From: Roseobacter sp. HKCCD6576-2
Lineage (GTDB): Bacteria; Pseudomonadota; Alphaproteobacteria; Rhodobacterales; Rhodobacteraceae
Direction of reading: 5' to 3'
Assembly: GCF_013179285.1 (NCBI RefSeq)
Contig: NZ_WVNW01000004.1
Span: 289,835-353,834, forward strand
DNA: 64,000 bases
The notes beneath the pieces were generated by a model. It had not been told where the DNA came from. It saw nothing but the letters and a program-made list of their open reading frames with translations, and ran no database searches. The position numbers and the translations under genes are program-made. Positions 18,745-28,441 of this stretch are shown here, in pieces. Each line of letters starts with the position of its first letter. Within the stretch, counting starts at the first letter, position 1.

Positions 18745-19467
18745 TTAGGCGTCCTTGGCGGCGCGCGCTAGGGCTATCACGCAGACGTTTTTTGCGCCCG
18801 CAACAAAAGCTGCATCGGTCGCCGCGGAAAATGTCGCGCCCGAGGTCATCACATCGTCGATCAACAGCACATCGCGTCCCGCCAAAACCGCGCCATGTTT
18901 CGGGTGCGGTCGGATCGCGCTCTCAAGGTTTTCAAACCGCTTCTCATAGCCGAGCCCGTCTTGGCTCTGCGTCGCGGAGGGCCGGATCAAAGCGTCAGGT
19001 AGAACCTCCACGTTCGCGGCCCGTCCCAACGCATGAGCCAAGAGCGCTGATTGGTTGTAGCGCCGCTTCAAGAGCCGCCAGCGGTGCAACGGGATCGGCA
19101 CGATGAGGCTCTGCTCTGTCAGAAGCGGTGCGGCGCGTGCCGCCATCCACGGCCCCGCCGCTTTCGCCACGTCGGCCCGATCACCATGTTTCAGGCCCAG
19201 AACCAGCCGCCGCGCATTTCCGCCATAGACGAACACCGCCCGTCCCCGCGACCAGGGCCGCGCCACCTGCAAACATTCGTCGCAGCGCAGCACCGTCTCC
19301 TCCTCGGCCCCGGGCAGCGGCACACCGCATTGATCGCAAGCCGTGCCGTGGATAAACGGCGTATCGCCCCAGCACGCCCCGCAAATTGCATAATCGCTTT
19401 CGACCCGCGCGCCACAGCAGAGGCATTCGGGCGGAAACACCGCATGTATCGCGGTTTGCAATCTCAT
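18745..19467 (-). CDS. comF: ComF-family phosphoribosyltransferase-like protein
   Basis: 240 residues. The N-terminal zinc-ribbon-like region has three Cys pairs (C-L-C-C, C-G-A-C, C-D-Q-C-G, C-D-E-C). A type I PRTase domain follows, with IVPIPLHRWRLLKRRYNQSALLA and the PRPP loop VLLIDDVMTSGAT. It is the homologue of ComF/GntX. In naturally competent species it supports DNA uptake, and elsewhere the biochemical role is not settled. It diverges from the methyltransferase gene at 19511. Confidence 0.92.
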   Translation of the reverse strand: MRLQTAIHAVFPPECLCCGARVESDYAICGACWGDTPFIHGTACDQCGVPLPGAEEETVLRCDECLQVARPWSRGRAVFVYGGNARRLVLGLKHGDRADVAKAAGPWMAARAAPLLTEQSLIVPIPLHRWRLLKRRYNQSALLAHALGRAANVEVLPDALIRPSATQSQDGLGYEKRFENLESAIRPHPKHGAVLAGRDVLLIDDVMTSGATFSAATDAAFVAGAKNVCVIALARAAKDA

Positions 19468-19510
19468 ATCACGCCCCTAAGTTGCAGCGGGTCAGCGAAC
19501 GGAACCTCAC

Positions 19511-20365
19511 GTGTCACACCCTACGCCAGCCGCCTTGGTGGACAGAGCCACCCTTGCCCGCCGCCGCGCCCGCGCCCGGCTGGATCAAGCGGGCTTCCTG
19601 CATGACGAGGCCAAGTTCGAGCTTCAGGAAAGACTCATCGACGTTAACAGATCGTTTACGACACCCGCGATCGTGACGCCGTTCCGAGAAATCTGGGCCG
19701 ATTTCCTGCCAGGCGCGACACTGGTCGCGGATAAAGAGACGCTCGATATTGCGCCGGGCGCTCATGATCTGGTGATCCACGCCATGGGCCTGCATTGGGC
19801 CAATGATCCGGTGGGCCAGATCGTCCAATGCCGCCGCGCGCTCAAGCCCGATGGATTGTTCCTCGCCGTCTTCTTTGCGGGGGACACATTGGCCGAACTG
19901 CGCGCCGCCATTGGGCAGGCCGAGATCGAGACACTCGGCGGCCTCTCGCCCCGCATCGCGCCGATGGGGGAGCTACGCGACCTTGGCGGGTTGTTGCAGC
20001 GCGCCGGGTTCGCCTTGCCCGTGGCCGACAGCACGCGCCGCGATGTCAGTTATGCCGATCTGCCATCGCTGATGGCCGATCTCCGCGTCATGGGGGAGAC
20101 CAACGCTCTGGCGACGCGGCACCGTCGCCCAACGCCCCGCCGCCTCTTCACCCGCGCGGCAGAGATTTACGCCGAGAGCTTTCCCGCCGAAAACGGGCGC
20201 ATCCGCGCGACCTTTGAACTGGCCTTTCTGACCGGCTGGTCCCCGCATGACAGCCAGCAAAAACCGCTCCGCCCGGGCAGTGCGACATCCCGCCTGGCCG
20301 ATGCCCTGAAAACCACCGAATTCGACGAAACGGCCATGCCGGTTCAGACCCGAGATCAAGAGTGA
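19511..20365 (+). CDS. NDUFAF5/BioC-like methyltransferase-fold protein lacking SAM motif I
   Basis: 284 residues. The start LVDRATLARRRARA and F-L-H-D-E, the H-D-L-V-I-H-A-M-G-L-H-W-A-N-D-P-V-G-Q block, the R-R-A-L-K-P-D-G-L-F motif and the L-x-D-L-R-x-M-G-E-T-N-A segment match the alphaproteobacterial relatives of the mitochondrial complex I factor NDUFAF5. The usual glycine-rich SAM loop is not visible: between F-x-x-I-W-A-D-F-L-P-G-A and D-I-A-P there is no G-x-G-x-G. It may bind SAM poorly or act differently. The start is a GTG. The stop overlaps the hemH start. Confidence 0.75.
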   Translation: MSHPTPAALVDRATLARRRARARLDQAGFLHDEAKFELQERLIDVNRSFTTPAIVTPFREIWADFLPGATLVADKETLDIAPGAHDLVIHAMGLHWANDPVGQIVQCRRALKPDGLFLAVFFAGDTLAELRAAIGQAEIETLGGLSPRIAPMGELRDLGGLLQRAGFALPVADSTRRDVSYADLPSLMADLRVMGETNALATRHRRPTPRRLFTRAAEIYAESFPAENGRIRATFELAFLTGWSPHDSQQKPLRPGSATSRLADALKTTEFDETAMPVQTRDQE

Positions 20366-21429
20366 AAGACGAACACCAGATGATGATGAACGAAGTGCCC
20401 CCCCATGCCGCCGCCGACCACCCCAAGGTCTCCTTCGGCAAAACCGGCGTGCTGTTGGCCAATCTCGGAACGCCGGATGACTACAGCTATTGGCCGATGC
20501 GGCGCTATCTGAACGAGTTCCTCTCCGACAAACGCGTCATCGACTATCCGTGGTGGAAATGGCAGCCGCTTTTGCAGCTCATCATCCTGACCAAACGCCC
20601 GTTCAGCTCGGGCGCGGCCTATAAATCCATCTGGAATCACGACAAGGGCGAAAGCCCGCTGATGACGATCACCAAGGACCAAACGGCCAAGATGAAGGCC
20701 GCGCTTGAGGCGCGTTATGGCGATCAGGTCGTGGTCGATTTCTGCATGCGCTACGGCAATCCCTCAACCAAATCCAAGGTCGACGCCATGATCGCCCAGG
20801 GGTGCCAGAAGATCCTCTTCTTCCCCCTCTACCCACATTATGCCGGGGCCACTTCCGCCACAGCCTGCGATCAATTCTTCCGGTCCTTGATGGATGTGAA
20901 ATGGCAGCCTATCGCGCGCACGGTCGAGCCCTACTTTGAACATCCGCTTTACATCGAAGCCTTAGCGCAATCGGTGGAGAAAGCCTATGGCGCGCTGGAA
21001 GACCGGCCCGATATTCTGGTCTGTTCCTATCACGGCGTGCCGATCCGCTATCTGATGGAGGGGGACCCCTATCACTGCCAATGTCAGAAAACGACGCGGC
21101 TCTTGAAAGAGCGTTTGGGCTGGGCCGATACGGAGATCACCACCACCTTCCAGTCGCAATTCGGCCCCGAGGAATGGCTGCAACCCTACACGGTGGAAGA
21201 GGTCGCGCGCCTCGCCGAGCAGGGCAAGAAGAAGATCGCCGTGGTCGCCCCGGCTTTCTCAGCCGACTGCATCGAAACGCTGGAAGAGATCAACGAAGAG
21301 ATCAAAGAGAGTTTCGAGGAAGCCGGTGGCGAGCAATTCACCTATATCCCCTGCCTCAACGATGACGACGCCCATATCAAAGCGCTTTCCGCCGTGGTCG
21401 AGGACAATCTGAAAGGCTGGATCGACTAG
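20362..21429 (+). CDS. hemH: Ferrochelatase
   Basis: 355 residues from the GTG at 20362, which overlaps the preceding stop. An ATG at 20380 is a plausible alternative. It inserts Fe2+ into protoporphyrin IX in the last step of haem synthesis. Visible landmarks are GVLLANLGTPD, the A-x-x-Y-x-x-I-W motif, MRYGNP, the FPLYPHYAGATSAT block, the metal-binding His in YHGVP, a Cys-rich C-Q-C-Q segment, FQSQFGPEEWLQPYT and the catalytic Glu region APAFSADCIETLEEI. Confidence 0.96.
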   Translation: MKDEHQMMMNEVPPHAAADHPKVSFGKTGVLLANLGTPDDYSYWPMRRYLNEFLSDKRVIDYPWWKWQPLLQLIILTKRPFSSGAAYKSIWNHDKGESPLMTITKDQTAKMKAALEARYGDQVVVDFCMRYGNPSTKSKVDAMIAQGCQKILFFPLYPHYAGATSATACDQFFRSLMDVKWQPIARTVEPYFEHPLYIEALAQSVEKAYGALEDRPDILVCSYHGVPIRYLMEGDPYHCQCQKTTRLLKERLGWADTEITTTFQSQFGPEEWLQPYTVEEVARLAEQGKKKIAVVAPAFSADCIETLEEINEEIKESFEEAGGEQFTYIPCLNDDDAHIKALSAVVEDNLKGWID

Positions 21430-21435
21430 AGCGGA

Positions 21436-21573
21436 TCAGGCCGCTTCGGCGCTGACCGGGTGCCCGGTGAAGATCCGGTCACCCACGCGGACGACGATTT
21501 TGCCGTTCTGAAGCGCGCGAACAAACACGCCTTGAACAGATACGCAGGTGCCCAATGTGATGGTTTTCAGCAC
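21436..21573 (-). CDS. Small conserved-looking protein, 45 residues
   Basis: A short minus-strand frame starts at a GTG preceded at proper distance by a purine-rich GGGGGA Shine-Dalgarno. It encodes a protein that begins L-K-T-I-T-L-G-T-C-V-S-V-Q-G and contains NGKIVVRVGDRIFTGHPV, a pattern of alternating hydrophobic beta-strands. It fits a small beta-barrel or hairpin. I recall similar short hypothetical proteins in Rhodobacteraceae but cannot name a function. It faces hemH, with only a few bases between the two stops. Confidence 0.6.
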   Translation of the reverse strand: MLKTITLGTCVSVQGVFVRALQNGKIVVRVGDRIFTGHPVSAEAA

Positions 21574-21684
21574 AGTCTTATCCCCCGATTGGCTGTTGCT
21601 GGCCACATGTTAGACGCTTATTGCCACGAAAACGCATAAAATTTATGACATGCAGTCAACCCATTGGGGACCCTGCCGAAAATC

Positions 21685-22083
21685 CTACAACCAATCCCGC
21701 AAAATCGGGATGAGGGGGATGTCCGCCGCTGGCATCGGGTAGTCTCGTAGGTCCTTCGGCCGGACCCATTTCAACACTTGGTTTTCGCGCGCCGCCGGGA
21801 TCCCCTCCCATTTCCGGCAGGCGAAAAGCGGCATCAATAAATGGAAACTGTCATAGCTGTGGCTGGCGAAGGTCAGCGGCGCGAGGCACGAGGCCCATGT
21901 GTCGATCCCCAGTTCCTCATGCAGCTCCCGAATGAGCGCAACCTCAGGCGTCTCGCCCGGTTCCACCTTGCCACCCGGGAACTCCCAAAGCCCCGCCATC
22001 GATTTGCCCTCGGGGCGCTGCGCCAAAAGCACGCGACCGTCAGGGTCGATCAGAGCCACGGCGGAAACCAAAACCGTCTTCAC
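21685..22083 (-). CDS. mutT: 8-oxo-dGTP diphosphatase MutT (Nudix)
   Basis: 132 residues. Nudix box GGKVEPGETPEVALIRELHEELGI, with WEFPGG just before it, is the classic MutT arrangement. It hydrolyses 8-oxo-dGTP and prevents AT-to-CG transversions. It starts with GTG at 22083, overlapping the argJ stop (GTGA), so translation is probably coupled. The mutT-argJ-parvulin order is a conserved alphaproteobacterial block as far as I recall. Confidence 0.93.
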   Translation of the reverse strand: MKTVLVSAVALIDPDGRVLLAQRPEGKSMAGLWEFPGGKVEPGETPEVALIRELHEELGIDTWASCLAPLTFASHSYDSFHLLMPLFACRKWEGIPAARENQVLKWVRPKDLRDYPMPAADIPLIPILRDWL

Positions 22084-23345
22084 GACCGATAATCCGCGTT
22101 GATGGTGATATAGCCATGGGTCAGGTCACAGGTCCAAACCGTCGCGGCGCCATCGCCCAGGCCCAAATGAACCGCAATCAACAGCTCGTTGCCTTTCATA
22201 TAGCTGGCGCCAGCCTCTTCGCGATAACTCGGCGCCACCCAGCCCCGCTCCGCCACCAGGATATCGCCGAACCGGATGCTAAGCAGGTCGCGATCCGCCA
22301 CCGCGCCGGATTTGCCAACCGCCATCACGACACGGCCCCAATTCGGGTCCTCTCCGGCAATCGCAGTCTTTACGAGCGGCGAGTTGGCAATGGCGCGTGC
22401 GACCTTCTCGGCATCGGCGGCGTTGGCTGCGCCGGTGGCCCGAACCTCGACCAGTTTCGTAGCACCCTCACCATCGCGGACAATTTGCAAGGCGAGGTCT
22501 TTCATCACCGCTTCCAATGCCGCGCCGAAGGCGCGGGCCGTGGGGGTCTCCAAAGACGTGATGGGCGCATGGTCCGCAGCCCCCGTGGCCACCACCATCA
22601 CCGTATCGGAGGTCGAGGTGTCACTATCGACGGTGATGGCGTTGAAGGTCCGTTTCGTTTGATCCGACAGCATCGCCTGCAACACCGGCTGATCAATCGC
22701 CGCATCGGTGAAGACATAGCTCAACATCGTCGCCATATCCGGCGCAATCATGCCGGAGCCTTTGGCGAAACCGGCAATGCTCACCATCGTGCCATCAATC
22801 TCGACCGTTGCTGCCGCGCCTTTGGCGAAAGTGTCAGTCGTCATGATCGCCCGCGCGGCAGCTTCAGCACCGCCGGGCGCAAGCGCTTCTTTCAACCCCG
22901 CGACAACGCCCGTAATCTTTTCCGGCGGCAAGGGTTCGCCAATCACCCCGGTGGAGGCCGTGAACACATGCCCCTCGGGCACGCCCATGACCTGCGCCAC
23001 CTCGGCGCAAACGGCTTGAACCGTGCTCTCGCCTGCGCCGCCCGTGAAGGCATTGGCATTGCCGGAATTGACCAAAATCGCAAAACCCGCACCGCTTGGG
23101 GCCAAACCCGCCAGCTTCGCCTCGCAATCGAGAACCGGTGCCGCGCGGGTTGCCGAGCGCGTGAAAACACCGACCACAGACGCGCCCGGCGCGATCTCTG
23201 CCAGCATCACATCATCGCGGTTGCGATATTTGACCCCAGCAGAGGTCGCGGCAAAGCGGACGCCGCCGATCTCCGGCATCTTCGGAAATCCGGCCTTCGG
23301 GGCAAGCGGTGAGACCGCTGGCCCGGTGTTTTCTGCATCACTCAT
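22080..23345 (-). CDS. argJ: Bifunctional ornithine acetyltransferase / N-acetylglutamate synthase
   Basis: 421 residues. It is made as a precursor that cleaves itself before Thr206 in the M-A-T-M-L motif (residues 204-208) to give alpha and beta chains. Thr206 is the nucleophile that transfers the acetyl group from N-acetylornithine to glutamate in the cyclic arginine pathway. SGNANAFTG, FTASTGVIGEPLP, TTDTFAKGA, DSDTSTSDT and GEDPNWGRVVMAVGKSG are all present. The ATG at 23345 gives the usual short N-terminus. It lies ten bases after the parvulin gene. Confidence 0.96.
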   Translation of the reverse strand: MSDAENTGPAVSPLAPKAGFPKMPEIGGVRFAATSAGVKYRNRDDVMLAEIAPGASVVGVFTRSATRAAPVLDCEAKLAGLAPSGAGFAILVNSGNANAFTGGAGESTVQAVCAEVAQVMGVPEGHVFTASTGVIGEPLPPEKITGVVAGLKEALAPGGAEAAARAIMTTDTFAKGAAATVEIDGTMVSIAGFAKGSGMIAPDMATMLSYVFTDAAIDQPVLQAMLSDQTKRTFNAITVDSDTSTSDTVMVVATGAADHAPITSLETPTARAFGAALEAVMKDLALQIVRDGEGATKLVEVRATGAANAADAEKVARAIANSPLVKTAIAGEDPNWGRVVMAVGKSGAVADRDLLSIRFGDILVAERGWVAPSYREEAGASYMKGNELLIAVHLGLGDGAATVWTCDLTHGYITINADYRS

Positions 23346-23355
23346 CTTGGGCGGC

Positions 23356-24186
23356 TTAGTTTTCCAGCAGACCCATGTCACGGATCAGCGCCGGATCGAT
23401 CTCAATCTCAGGCCGCTCAACCTCAGCCTCAGAGACCAGTTCCTCCATCCGTGTCTCGACCCGTGCGTTGCGCAGGCCGTTGATCAATTCGGCACGCACA
23501 TCGTCAAGCTCGGGGGCATCCTGCAACCGGCTGTCATTGAGGATGATCACATGCCAGCCAAACTGGGTCTCAACCGGGGCCGAGACTTCGCCAACCTCCA
23601 GCTCGAACACCGCTTCTTCGAAGCTTGGCACCATCATGCCCGCGGTGAACCAGCCCAATTGCCCACCATTCGGACCTGACGGGCCGGTGGAGTGCTGCTG
23701 CGCCAGTTCGGCGAAATCCGCACCGCCCGCCAGCTCCTCGACCAGCGCCGCAGCGGCCTCTTCCGTTTCAACCAAGATATGCGAGGCGTCGAATTCCCGC
23801 GCCGGTTCGGCAGAGCCATAGACGCGATCATACTCAGTCTGGAGATCCTCCTCGCTGATCTCGGCCATCGCGATCATCTCCATCATCGCCGCAGCCATGA
23901 ACGCGCGCTCTTCGTTTTCCAGGCCAAGCTCCATCCGCGGCGTGACCATCTGGCGTGCGGCACCGGCCACAACCTCTTGCTGCACCAGCTGTTCCAGCAT
24001 CCCATCGAACAAGACTTGATCGGGCAATTGTTGATACTGCTCGGGCAAAAGCGCCTGCATCGCGATCAAGTGACCCAGGGTGATATCGGCCCCGTTCACC
24101 GTCGCCAAAACCGTGTCTGCGTCTTGAGCCTGGGCGGGAACCGCCATCAGCGCGGCAAGCGCCGCACCCGCAAGAAATCGTTTCAT
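23356..24186 (-). CDS. Periplasmic parvulin-type peptidyl-prolyl isomerase
   Basis: 276 residues. Signal peptide MKRFLAGAALAALMAVPAQA. An N-terminal helical chaperone-like part (about 25-125, with VNGADITLGHL) precedes a rotamase domain (about 130-230) with DASHILVETEEAA, FAELAQQHSTGPSGPNGGQLGWF, MVPSFEEAVFELEVGEVS and TQFGWHVIILNDSR. It probably helps fold exported and outer-membrane proteins. It diverges from secA across a 226-base region, a fitting partnership for export. Confidence 0.92.
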   Translation of the reverse strand: MKRFLAGAALAALMAVPAQAQDADTVLATVNGADITLGHLIAMQALLPEQYQQLPDQVLFDGMLEQLVQQEVVAGAARQMVTPRMELGLENEERAFMAAAMMEMIAMAEISEEDLQTEYDRVYGSAEPAREFDASHILVETEEAAAALVEELAGGADFAELAQQHSTGPSGPNGGQLGWFTAGMMVPSFEEAVFELEVGEVSAPVETQFGWHVIILNDSRLQDAPELDDVRAELINGLRNARVETRMEELVSEAEVERPEIEIDPALIRDMGLLEN

Positions 24187-24231
24187 CCAAGAAATCCTTT
24201 GTTACGAAGGCCCAATGATCTTTGGGCCGCG

Positions 24232-24260
24232 TTGACACATATCCGGCGGCCCCTTATGTC
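24232..24260 (+). promoter_or_regulatory. Candidate sigma-70 promoter for secA
   Basis: A perfect -35 TTGACA (24232-24237) is followed after 17 bases by TATGTC (24255-24260). This would give a leader of about 145 bases before secA. A GGCCCAA/TTGGGCC inverted repeat (24209-24228) lies just upstream, between this promoter and the divergent parvulin gene. Confidence 0.4.
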
Positions 24261-24412
24261 CCTGACGGGTTTTGCACCGGGGCCGTGCCGGTCTTGCCGC
24301 CGTTGATAGACTGCAGCGGTAGACCAAACAAGCCGCGTGCAACACACGAATTGATGATCCGGGGAACGCCGTCGACACGGGGCCACCCCGAAAGAAAAAG
24401 GCGTTTAAACGT

Positions 24413-27121
24413 ATGCTCGGGCTTGGAACGATCGCGAAAAAGGTTTTTGGAACGCCAAATGACCGCAAAGTGAAATCCGTGCGGCCGGTGATCGAAAAGA
24501 TCAACGCGCTGGAGCTCGAGTTCGAAAAACTCTCCGATACAGACATCGTTGCCAAAACCGCCGAACTGCGGAATCGCGCCCAGAACGGCGAGGCGCTGGA
24601 TGATCTGCTGCCAGAAGCTTTCGCCAACTGCCGGGAGGCCGCACGCCGCGCCCTCGGCCTGCGCGCCTTTGATACACAGTTGATTGGCGGGCTTTTTCTG
24701 CACCAAGGCAATATCGCCGAGATGAAGACAGGCGAGGGCAAAACCCTTGTCGCGACCTTCCCGGCCTATCTCAACGCACTGACCGGCAAGGGCGTGCATA
24801 TCGTCACCGTAAATGACTACCTGGCCAAGCGGGACGCCGATTGGATGGGCAAGGTCTATACCGCTTTGGGTTTGTCCACCGGTGTGGTCTATCCGCGTCA
24901 GCCCGATGAAGAGAAGCGCGCGGCCTATGCCGCCGATATCACCTATGCGACCAATAACGAGCTTGGGTTCGACTATCTGCGCGACAATATGCGGGCCTCA
25001 CTCGCCGATATGGCGCAACGCGGTCATAACTTCGCGATTGTCGATGAGGTCGACTCGATCCTGATCGATGAGGCGCGGACACCCCTGATCATTTCCGGTC
25101 CGTCCGAGGACCGATCAGAGCTTTATGTCACGATCGACAAGCTGATCCCTGGCATCGAAGAAGATCACTACACGTTCGACGAAAAAACCCGGGGCGTCAC
25201 CTTCACCGATGAAGGCAATGACTTCCTCGAAGAACGCCTGCATGCCGAAGAGATTTTGCCTGAGGGGCAGAGCCTCTACGACCCGGAAAGCACGACCATC
25301 GTGCACCATGTCACCAACGCGCTCCGTGCGCATAAAGCCTTCCAGAAGGACAAAGACTACATCGTCCGGAATGGCGAGGTTGTGCTTGTCGATGAGTTCA
25401 CGGGTCGGATGATGCCGGGCCGCCGCCTCTCCGATGGCCTGCACCAGGCGATCGAGGCCAAAGAGGGCGCCAATATTCAGCCTGAAAACATCACCATGGC
25501 TTCGGTGACCTTCCAGAACTATTTCCGCCTTTACGGCAAACTCGCCGGCATGACCGGGACCGCCGCCACCGAGGCCGAAGAATTCGCCTCGATCTATGGG
25601 CTTGGCGTGGTGGAGATCCCCACCAACCGCCCAATCGCGCGACTTGACGAAGACGACCAGGTTTACCGCACCGGCGAGGAGAAATACGCCGCCATCGTCG
25701 AGCAAATCCGCGAGGCGCATGAGAAGGGGCAGCCGGTTCTCGTCGGCACCACCTCAATCGAGAAATCCGAGATGTTGGGTCAGCTTCTGACCCAAGCCAA
25801 GCTGCCGCATAACATCCTGAACGCGCGGCAGCATGAACAAGAGGCGCAGATCGTCGCCGACGCGGGCAAGCTCGGCGCGATCACCATCGCCACCAACATG
25901 GCCGGGCGCGGCACCGACATCAAACTGGGCGGCAATGTCGAGTTCAAAGTGATGGAGGCCATCGCCGCCGATCCCGAGGCGAACCCCGATGAGGTCCGCG
26001 CCAAGATCGAGGCCGAACATGAGGCAGATGAAGAGGCGGTGAAAGCCGCAGGCGGGCTCTATGTTCTGGCCACCGAGCGCCATGAGAGCCGCCGGATCGA
26101 CAACCAGCTCCGTGGTCGCTCCGGCCGTCAGGGCGACCCCGGTCGCTCCTCCTTCTTCCTGAGCCTCGAAGACGATCTGATGCGGATCTTCGGCTCCGAC
26201 CGGCTCGACAAAATGCTCTCGACCCTCGGCATGAAAGAGGGCGAGGCCATCGTGCACCCTTGGGTCAACAAATCGCTCGAGAAGGCGCAAGCGAAGGTCG
26301 AAGGCCGCAACTTCGACATCCGCAAACAGCTCCTCAAATTCGATGATGTAATGAATGACCAGCGGAAGGCGATCTTCGGCCAACGCATGGAAATCATGGG
26401 GGCCGAAGAGATCGGCGAGGTCACCCGCGACATGCGTCATCAGGTGATCGACGACCTGGTTCATATCCATATGCCGCCAAAATCCTATGCCGATCAATGG
26501 GATACGGAAGGCTTGCAAGAAGAGGTTCGCGCAAAGCTGGGCGTTGATGCGCCCGTTGCCGAATGGGCCGATGAAGAAGGCGTTGACGATGAAGACATCC
26601 GCGAACGCCTCGAACGCTCGGCTGATGAATACATGGCCAGCAAGGCCGTGCAATTCGGCCCAGAACAAATGCGTAATATCGAAAAGCAGGTGCTGTTGCA
26701 GACGATCGACGGCAAATGGCGCGAACATTTGCTGACACTGGAACATCTGCGCTCGGTCGTTGGGTTCCGCGGCTATGCACAGCGCGACCCGCTGAACGAA
26801 TACAAGACCGAGAGCTTCCAGCTGTTCGAAGGCATGCTCGACAGCTTGCGCGCCGATGTCACTGAGCGCTTGGCCAAGATCCAACCGCTGACGCCGGAGC
26901 AGCAAGAACAGCTGATCAAACAGCTCCAAGCGCAGCAGCAGGCGCAACAACAGGCCGCAACCCAAGCGACCGAGGCCGCAGCCGGGGCCAGCGAGGCAGC
27001 GCCAGCGGCCAATGGTTTTGTCGAAGATGACCCAAGCACCTGGGGTAACCCGGGCCGGAACGATCCCTGCCCCTGCGGGTCTGGCAAGAAATTCAAACAC
27101 TGCCACGGGCGGCTCACCTGA
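24413..27121 (+). CDS. secA: Preprotein translocase ATPase SecA
   Basis: 902 residues, normal for proteobacteria. Walker A MKTGEGKT (104-111), the DEVD helicase box in [21 protein letters not shown], the preprotein-binding region, motif [14 protein letters not shown], the arginine-finger regions [13 protein letters not shown] and [17 protein letters not shown], the helical scaffold and wing domains, a Gln/Ala-rich linker (about 825-870), and the C-terminal zinc motif [13 protein letters not shown] that contacts SecB and phospholipids are all seen. It drives Sec-dependent export. The 183 bases after the stop hold no gene. Confidence 0.98.
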   Translation: MLGLGTIAKKVFGTPNDRKVKSVRPVIEKINALELEFEKLSDTDIVAKTAELRNRAQNGEALDDLLPEAFANCREAARRALGLRAFDTQLIGGLFLHQGNIAEMKTGEGKTLVATFPAYLNALTGKGVHIVTVNDYLAKRDADWMGKVYTALGLSTGVVYPRQPDEEKRAAYAADITYATNNELGFDYLRDNMRASLADMAQRGHNFAIVDEVDSILIDEARTPLIISGPSEDRSELYVTIDKLIPGIEEDHYTFDEKTRGVTFTDEGNDFLEERLHAEEILPEGQSLYDPESTTIVHHVTNALRAHKAFQKDKDYIVRNGEVVLVDEFTGRMMPGRRLSDGLHQAIEAKEGANIQPENITMASVTFQNYFRLYGKLAGMTGTAATEAEEFASIYGLGVVEIPTNRPIARLDEDDQVYRTGEEKYAAIVEQIREAHEKGQPVLVGTTSIEKSEMLGQLLTQAKLPHNILNARQHEQEAQIVADAGKLGAITIATNMAGRGTDIKLGGNVEFKVMEAIAADPEANPDEVRAKIEAEHEADEEAVKAAGGLYVLATERHESRRIDNQLRGRSGRQGDPGRSSFFLSLEDDLMRIFGSDRLDKMLSTLGMKEGEAIVHPWVNKSLEKAQAKVEGRNFDIRKQLLKFDDVMNDQRKAIFGQRMEIMGAEEIGEVTRDMRHQVIDDLVHIHMPPKSYADQWDTEGLQEEVRAKLGVDAPVAEWADEEGVDDEDIRERLERSADEYMASKAVQFGPEQMRNIEKQVLLQTIDGKWREHLLTLEHLRSVVGFRGYAQRDPLNEYKTESFQLFEGMLDSLRADVTERLAKIQPLTPEQQEQLIKQLQAQQQAQQQAATQATEAAAGASEAAPAANGFVEDDPSTWGNPGRNDPCPCGSGKKFKHCHGRLT

Positions 27122-27304
27122 CGGGTGGGCGCCCCAAAGGCCCCATTTTCGCCACAATCTGCCTCGGCGTTGTTGAGAATTTCGCAACAATCGAGCGCAA
27201 TAACAGGTGAGCGGCGGGATTTTCACGAAATTCCGCCAATGCGACCCCAAATTCGCCCTATTCCGTGAACAGTCTCCGCCGCAGCAAGAGGGACGGAGTC
27301 TGAG

Positions 27305-28420
27305 ATGCCGAAACGTCAAATTGTTCGCCTGGTCGCCGTGGGCCTGATGACCGTCTCCGGCGGTATATTCGCCGTGAATGCCGGGCTCATTCCCGGATTT
27401 GGCAATGGTGGCAGCACGCCGCCATCGACCCCCGACGCCGTTACCAACGCAGTCACTGAGACGGCAGAGCCTGACCAAGATCAGGCAGAACCACCGATCA
27501 CCGCTGCCGCACTGGCCCCCGCGCCGACCCTGCCCGCACCCATTACCGAGGCATCAGAGACGATCCCCGCCGCGGTGACAGATCCCGCGCCGACGGATGC
27601 GCAGGACCTACCAGAAACACCCGATTTCACGCTGACTCAGCCGGACCTCGCGCAGCCCGGCAATCTGTCGGATCGGATGGCCGCGACGCCCGATCTGAAC
27701 ATGGCCGCGCCGGACGACAACGAGGTCAGCCAGTTCGGCCTGCCCTGCGGCCTCTCGGTCAGCGCCACGGCCGCGCCCGCCGCGATGGTCGCGCTGGACA
27801 TCATGAATCCCTGCCAACCCAATGCGCGCGTGGTGATCGAGCATTCCGGCCTCACACTGACCGAGCAAACCGATGCGATGGGCCTTCTCGCCGCCGATAT
27901 TCCGGCGTTCGAAACGCCCGCATTCTTCACGATCCGTGTGGAGGGCAGCAGCGAAACGGCGCTTGCAGTTGTCCCCGACCTGGCGGAGTTCGACCGCGTC
28001 GCCGTCGCCTGGGAAGACACCCGCGATCTTGAGCTGCACGCCATGGAGTTTGGGGCCGATTATGGCGAGACCGGCCATATCTGGCAGGAAAACGCCGGCA
28101 CGCCCGCGCGCGCTCAAGCCGGCGAGGGCGGGTTCGTCACCCAGCTCGGCAATGATGCCGTCGACGCCCCGTTGATGGCGCAAGTCTACACCTTCCCGCG
28201 CGACACGCTGACCCGTCAGGGCGCTGTGCGCCTCTCGATTGAGGCCCCAATCAACACCCGCAATTGCGGCCAAGACACCATGGCCCGCACGCTGCAAACC
28301 GATCTCGACGGGGCGGTCGCGGTGACGGAATTGACCTTCACACTTCCCGCCTGCGACGCGATGGGCGACTATCTGGTGTTGCAAAATCTGCTGCAGGACC
28401 TGAGAGTCGCCTCGAATTGA
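27305..28420 (+). CDS. Exported Pro/Ala-rich protein of unknown function
   Basis: 371 residues. An N-terminal hydrophobic segment (about 7-30) is followed by a low-complexity Pro/Ala/Thr/Glu linker (about 35-135) and a beta-rich C-terminal domain (about 140-370) containing four cysteines (C-G-L-S, N-P-C-Q-P, N-C-G-Q-D, P-A-C-D), a pattern suited to disulphide bonds in the periplasm. The organisation (anchor, extended spacer, globular domain) suggests an inner-membrane protein reaching into the periplasm. I do not recognise the family. It lies directly downstream of secA and 21 bases before the PBP-OmpA gene, so the two may work together. Confidence 0.8.
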   Translation: MPKRQIVRLVAVGLMTVSGGIFAVNAGLIPGFGNGGSTPPSTPDAVTNAVTETAEPDQDQAEPPITAAALAPAPTLPAPITEASETIPAAVTDPAPTDAQDLPETPDFTLTQPDLAQPGNLSDRMAATPDLNMAAPDDNEVSQFGLPCGLSVSATAAPAAMVALDIMNPCQPNARVVIEHSGLTLTEQTDAMGLLAADIPAFETPAFFTIRVEGSSETALAVVPDLAEFDRVAVAWEDTRDLELHAMEFGADYGETGHIWQENAGTPARAQAGEGGFVTQLGNDAVDAPLMAQVYTFPRDTLTRQGAVRLSIEAPINTRNCGQDTMARTLQTDLDGAVAVTELTFTLPACDAMGDYLVLQNLLQDLRVASN

Positions 28421-28441
28421 CCTAACCCGGCGCAGGTACCC

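Noticed and set aside
22116..23312. 398-codon plus-strand open frame
   Set aside because: Antisense to argJ, whose motifs are complete. Arg/His-rich shadow translation.
25754..27478. 574-codon minus-strand open frame
   Set aside because: Antisense to secA and the following gene start. Low-complexity content and no recognisable domain.
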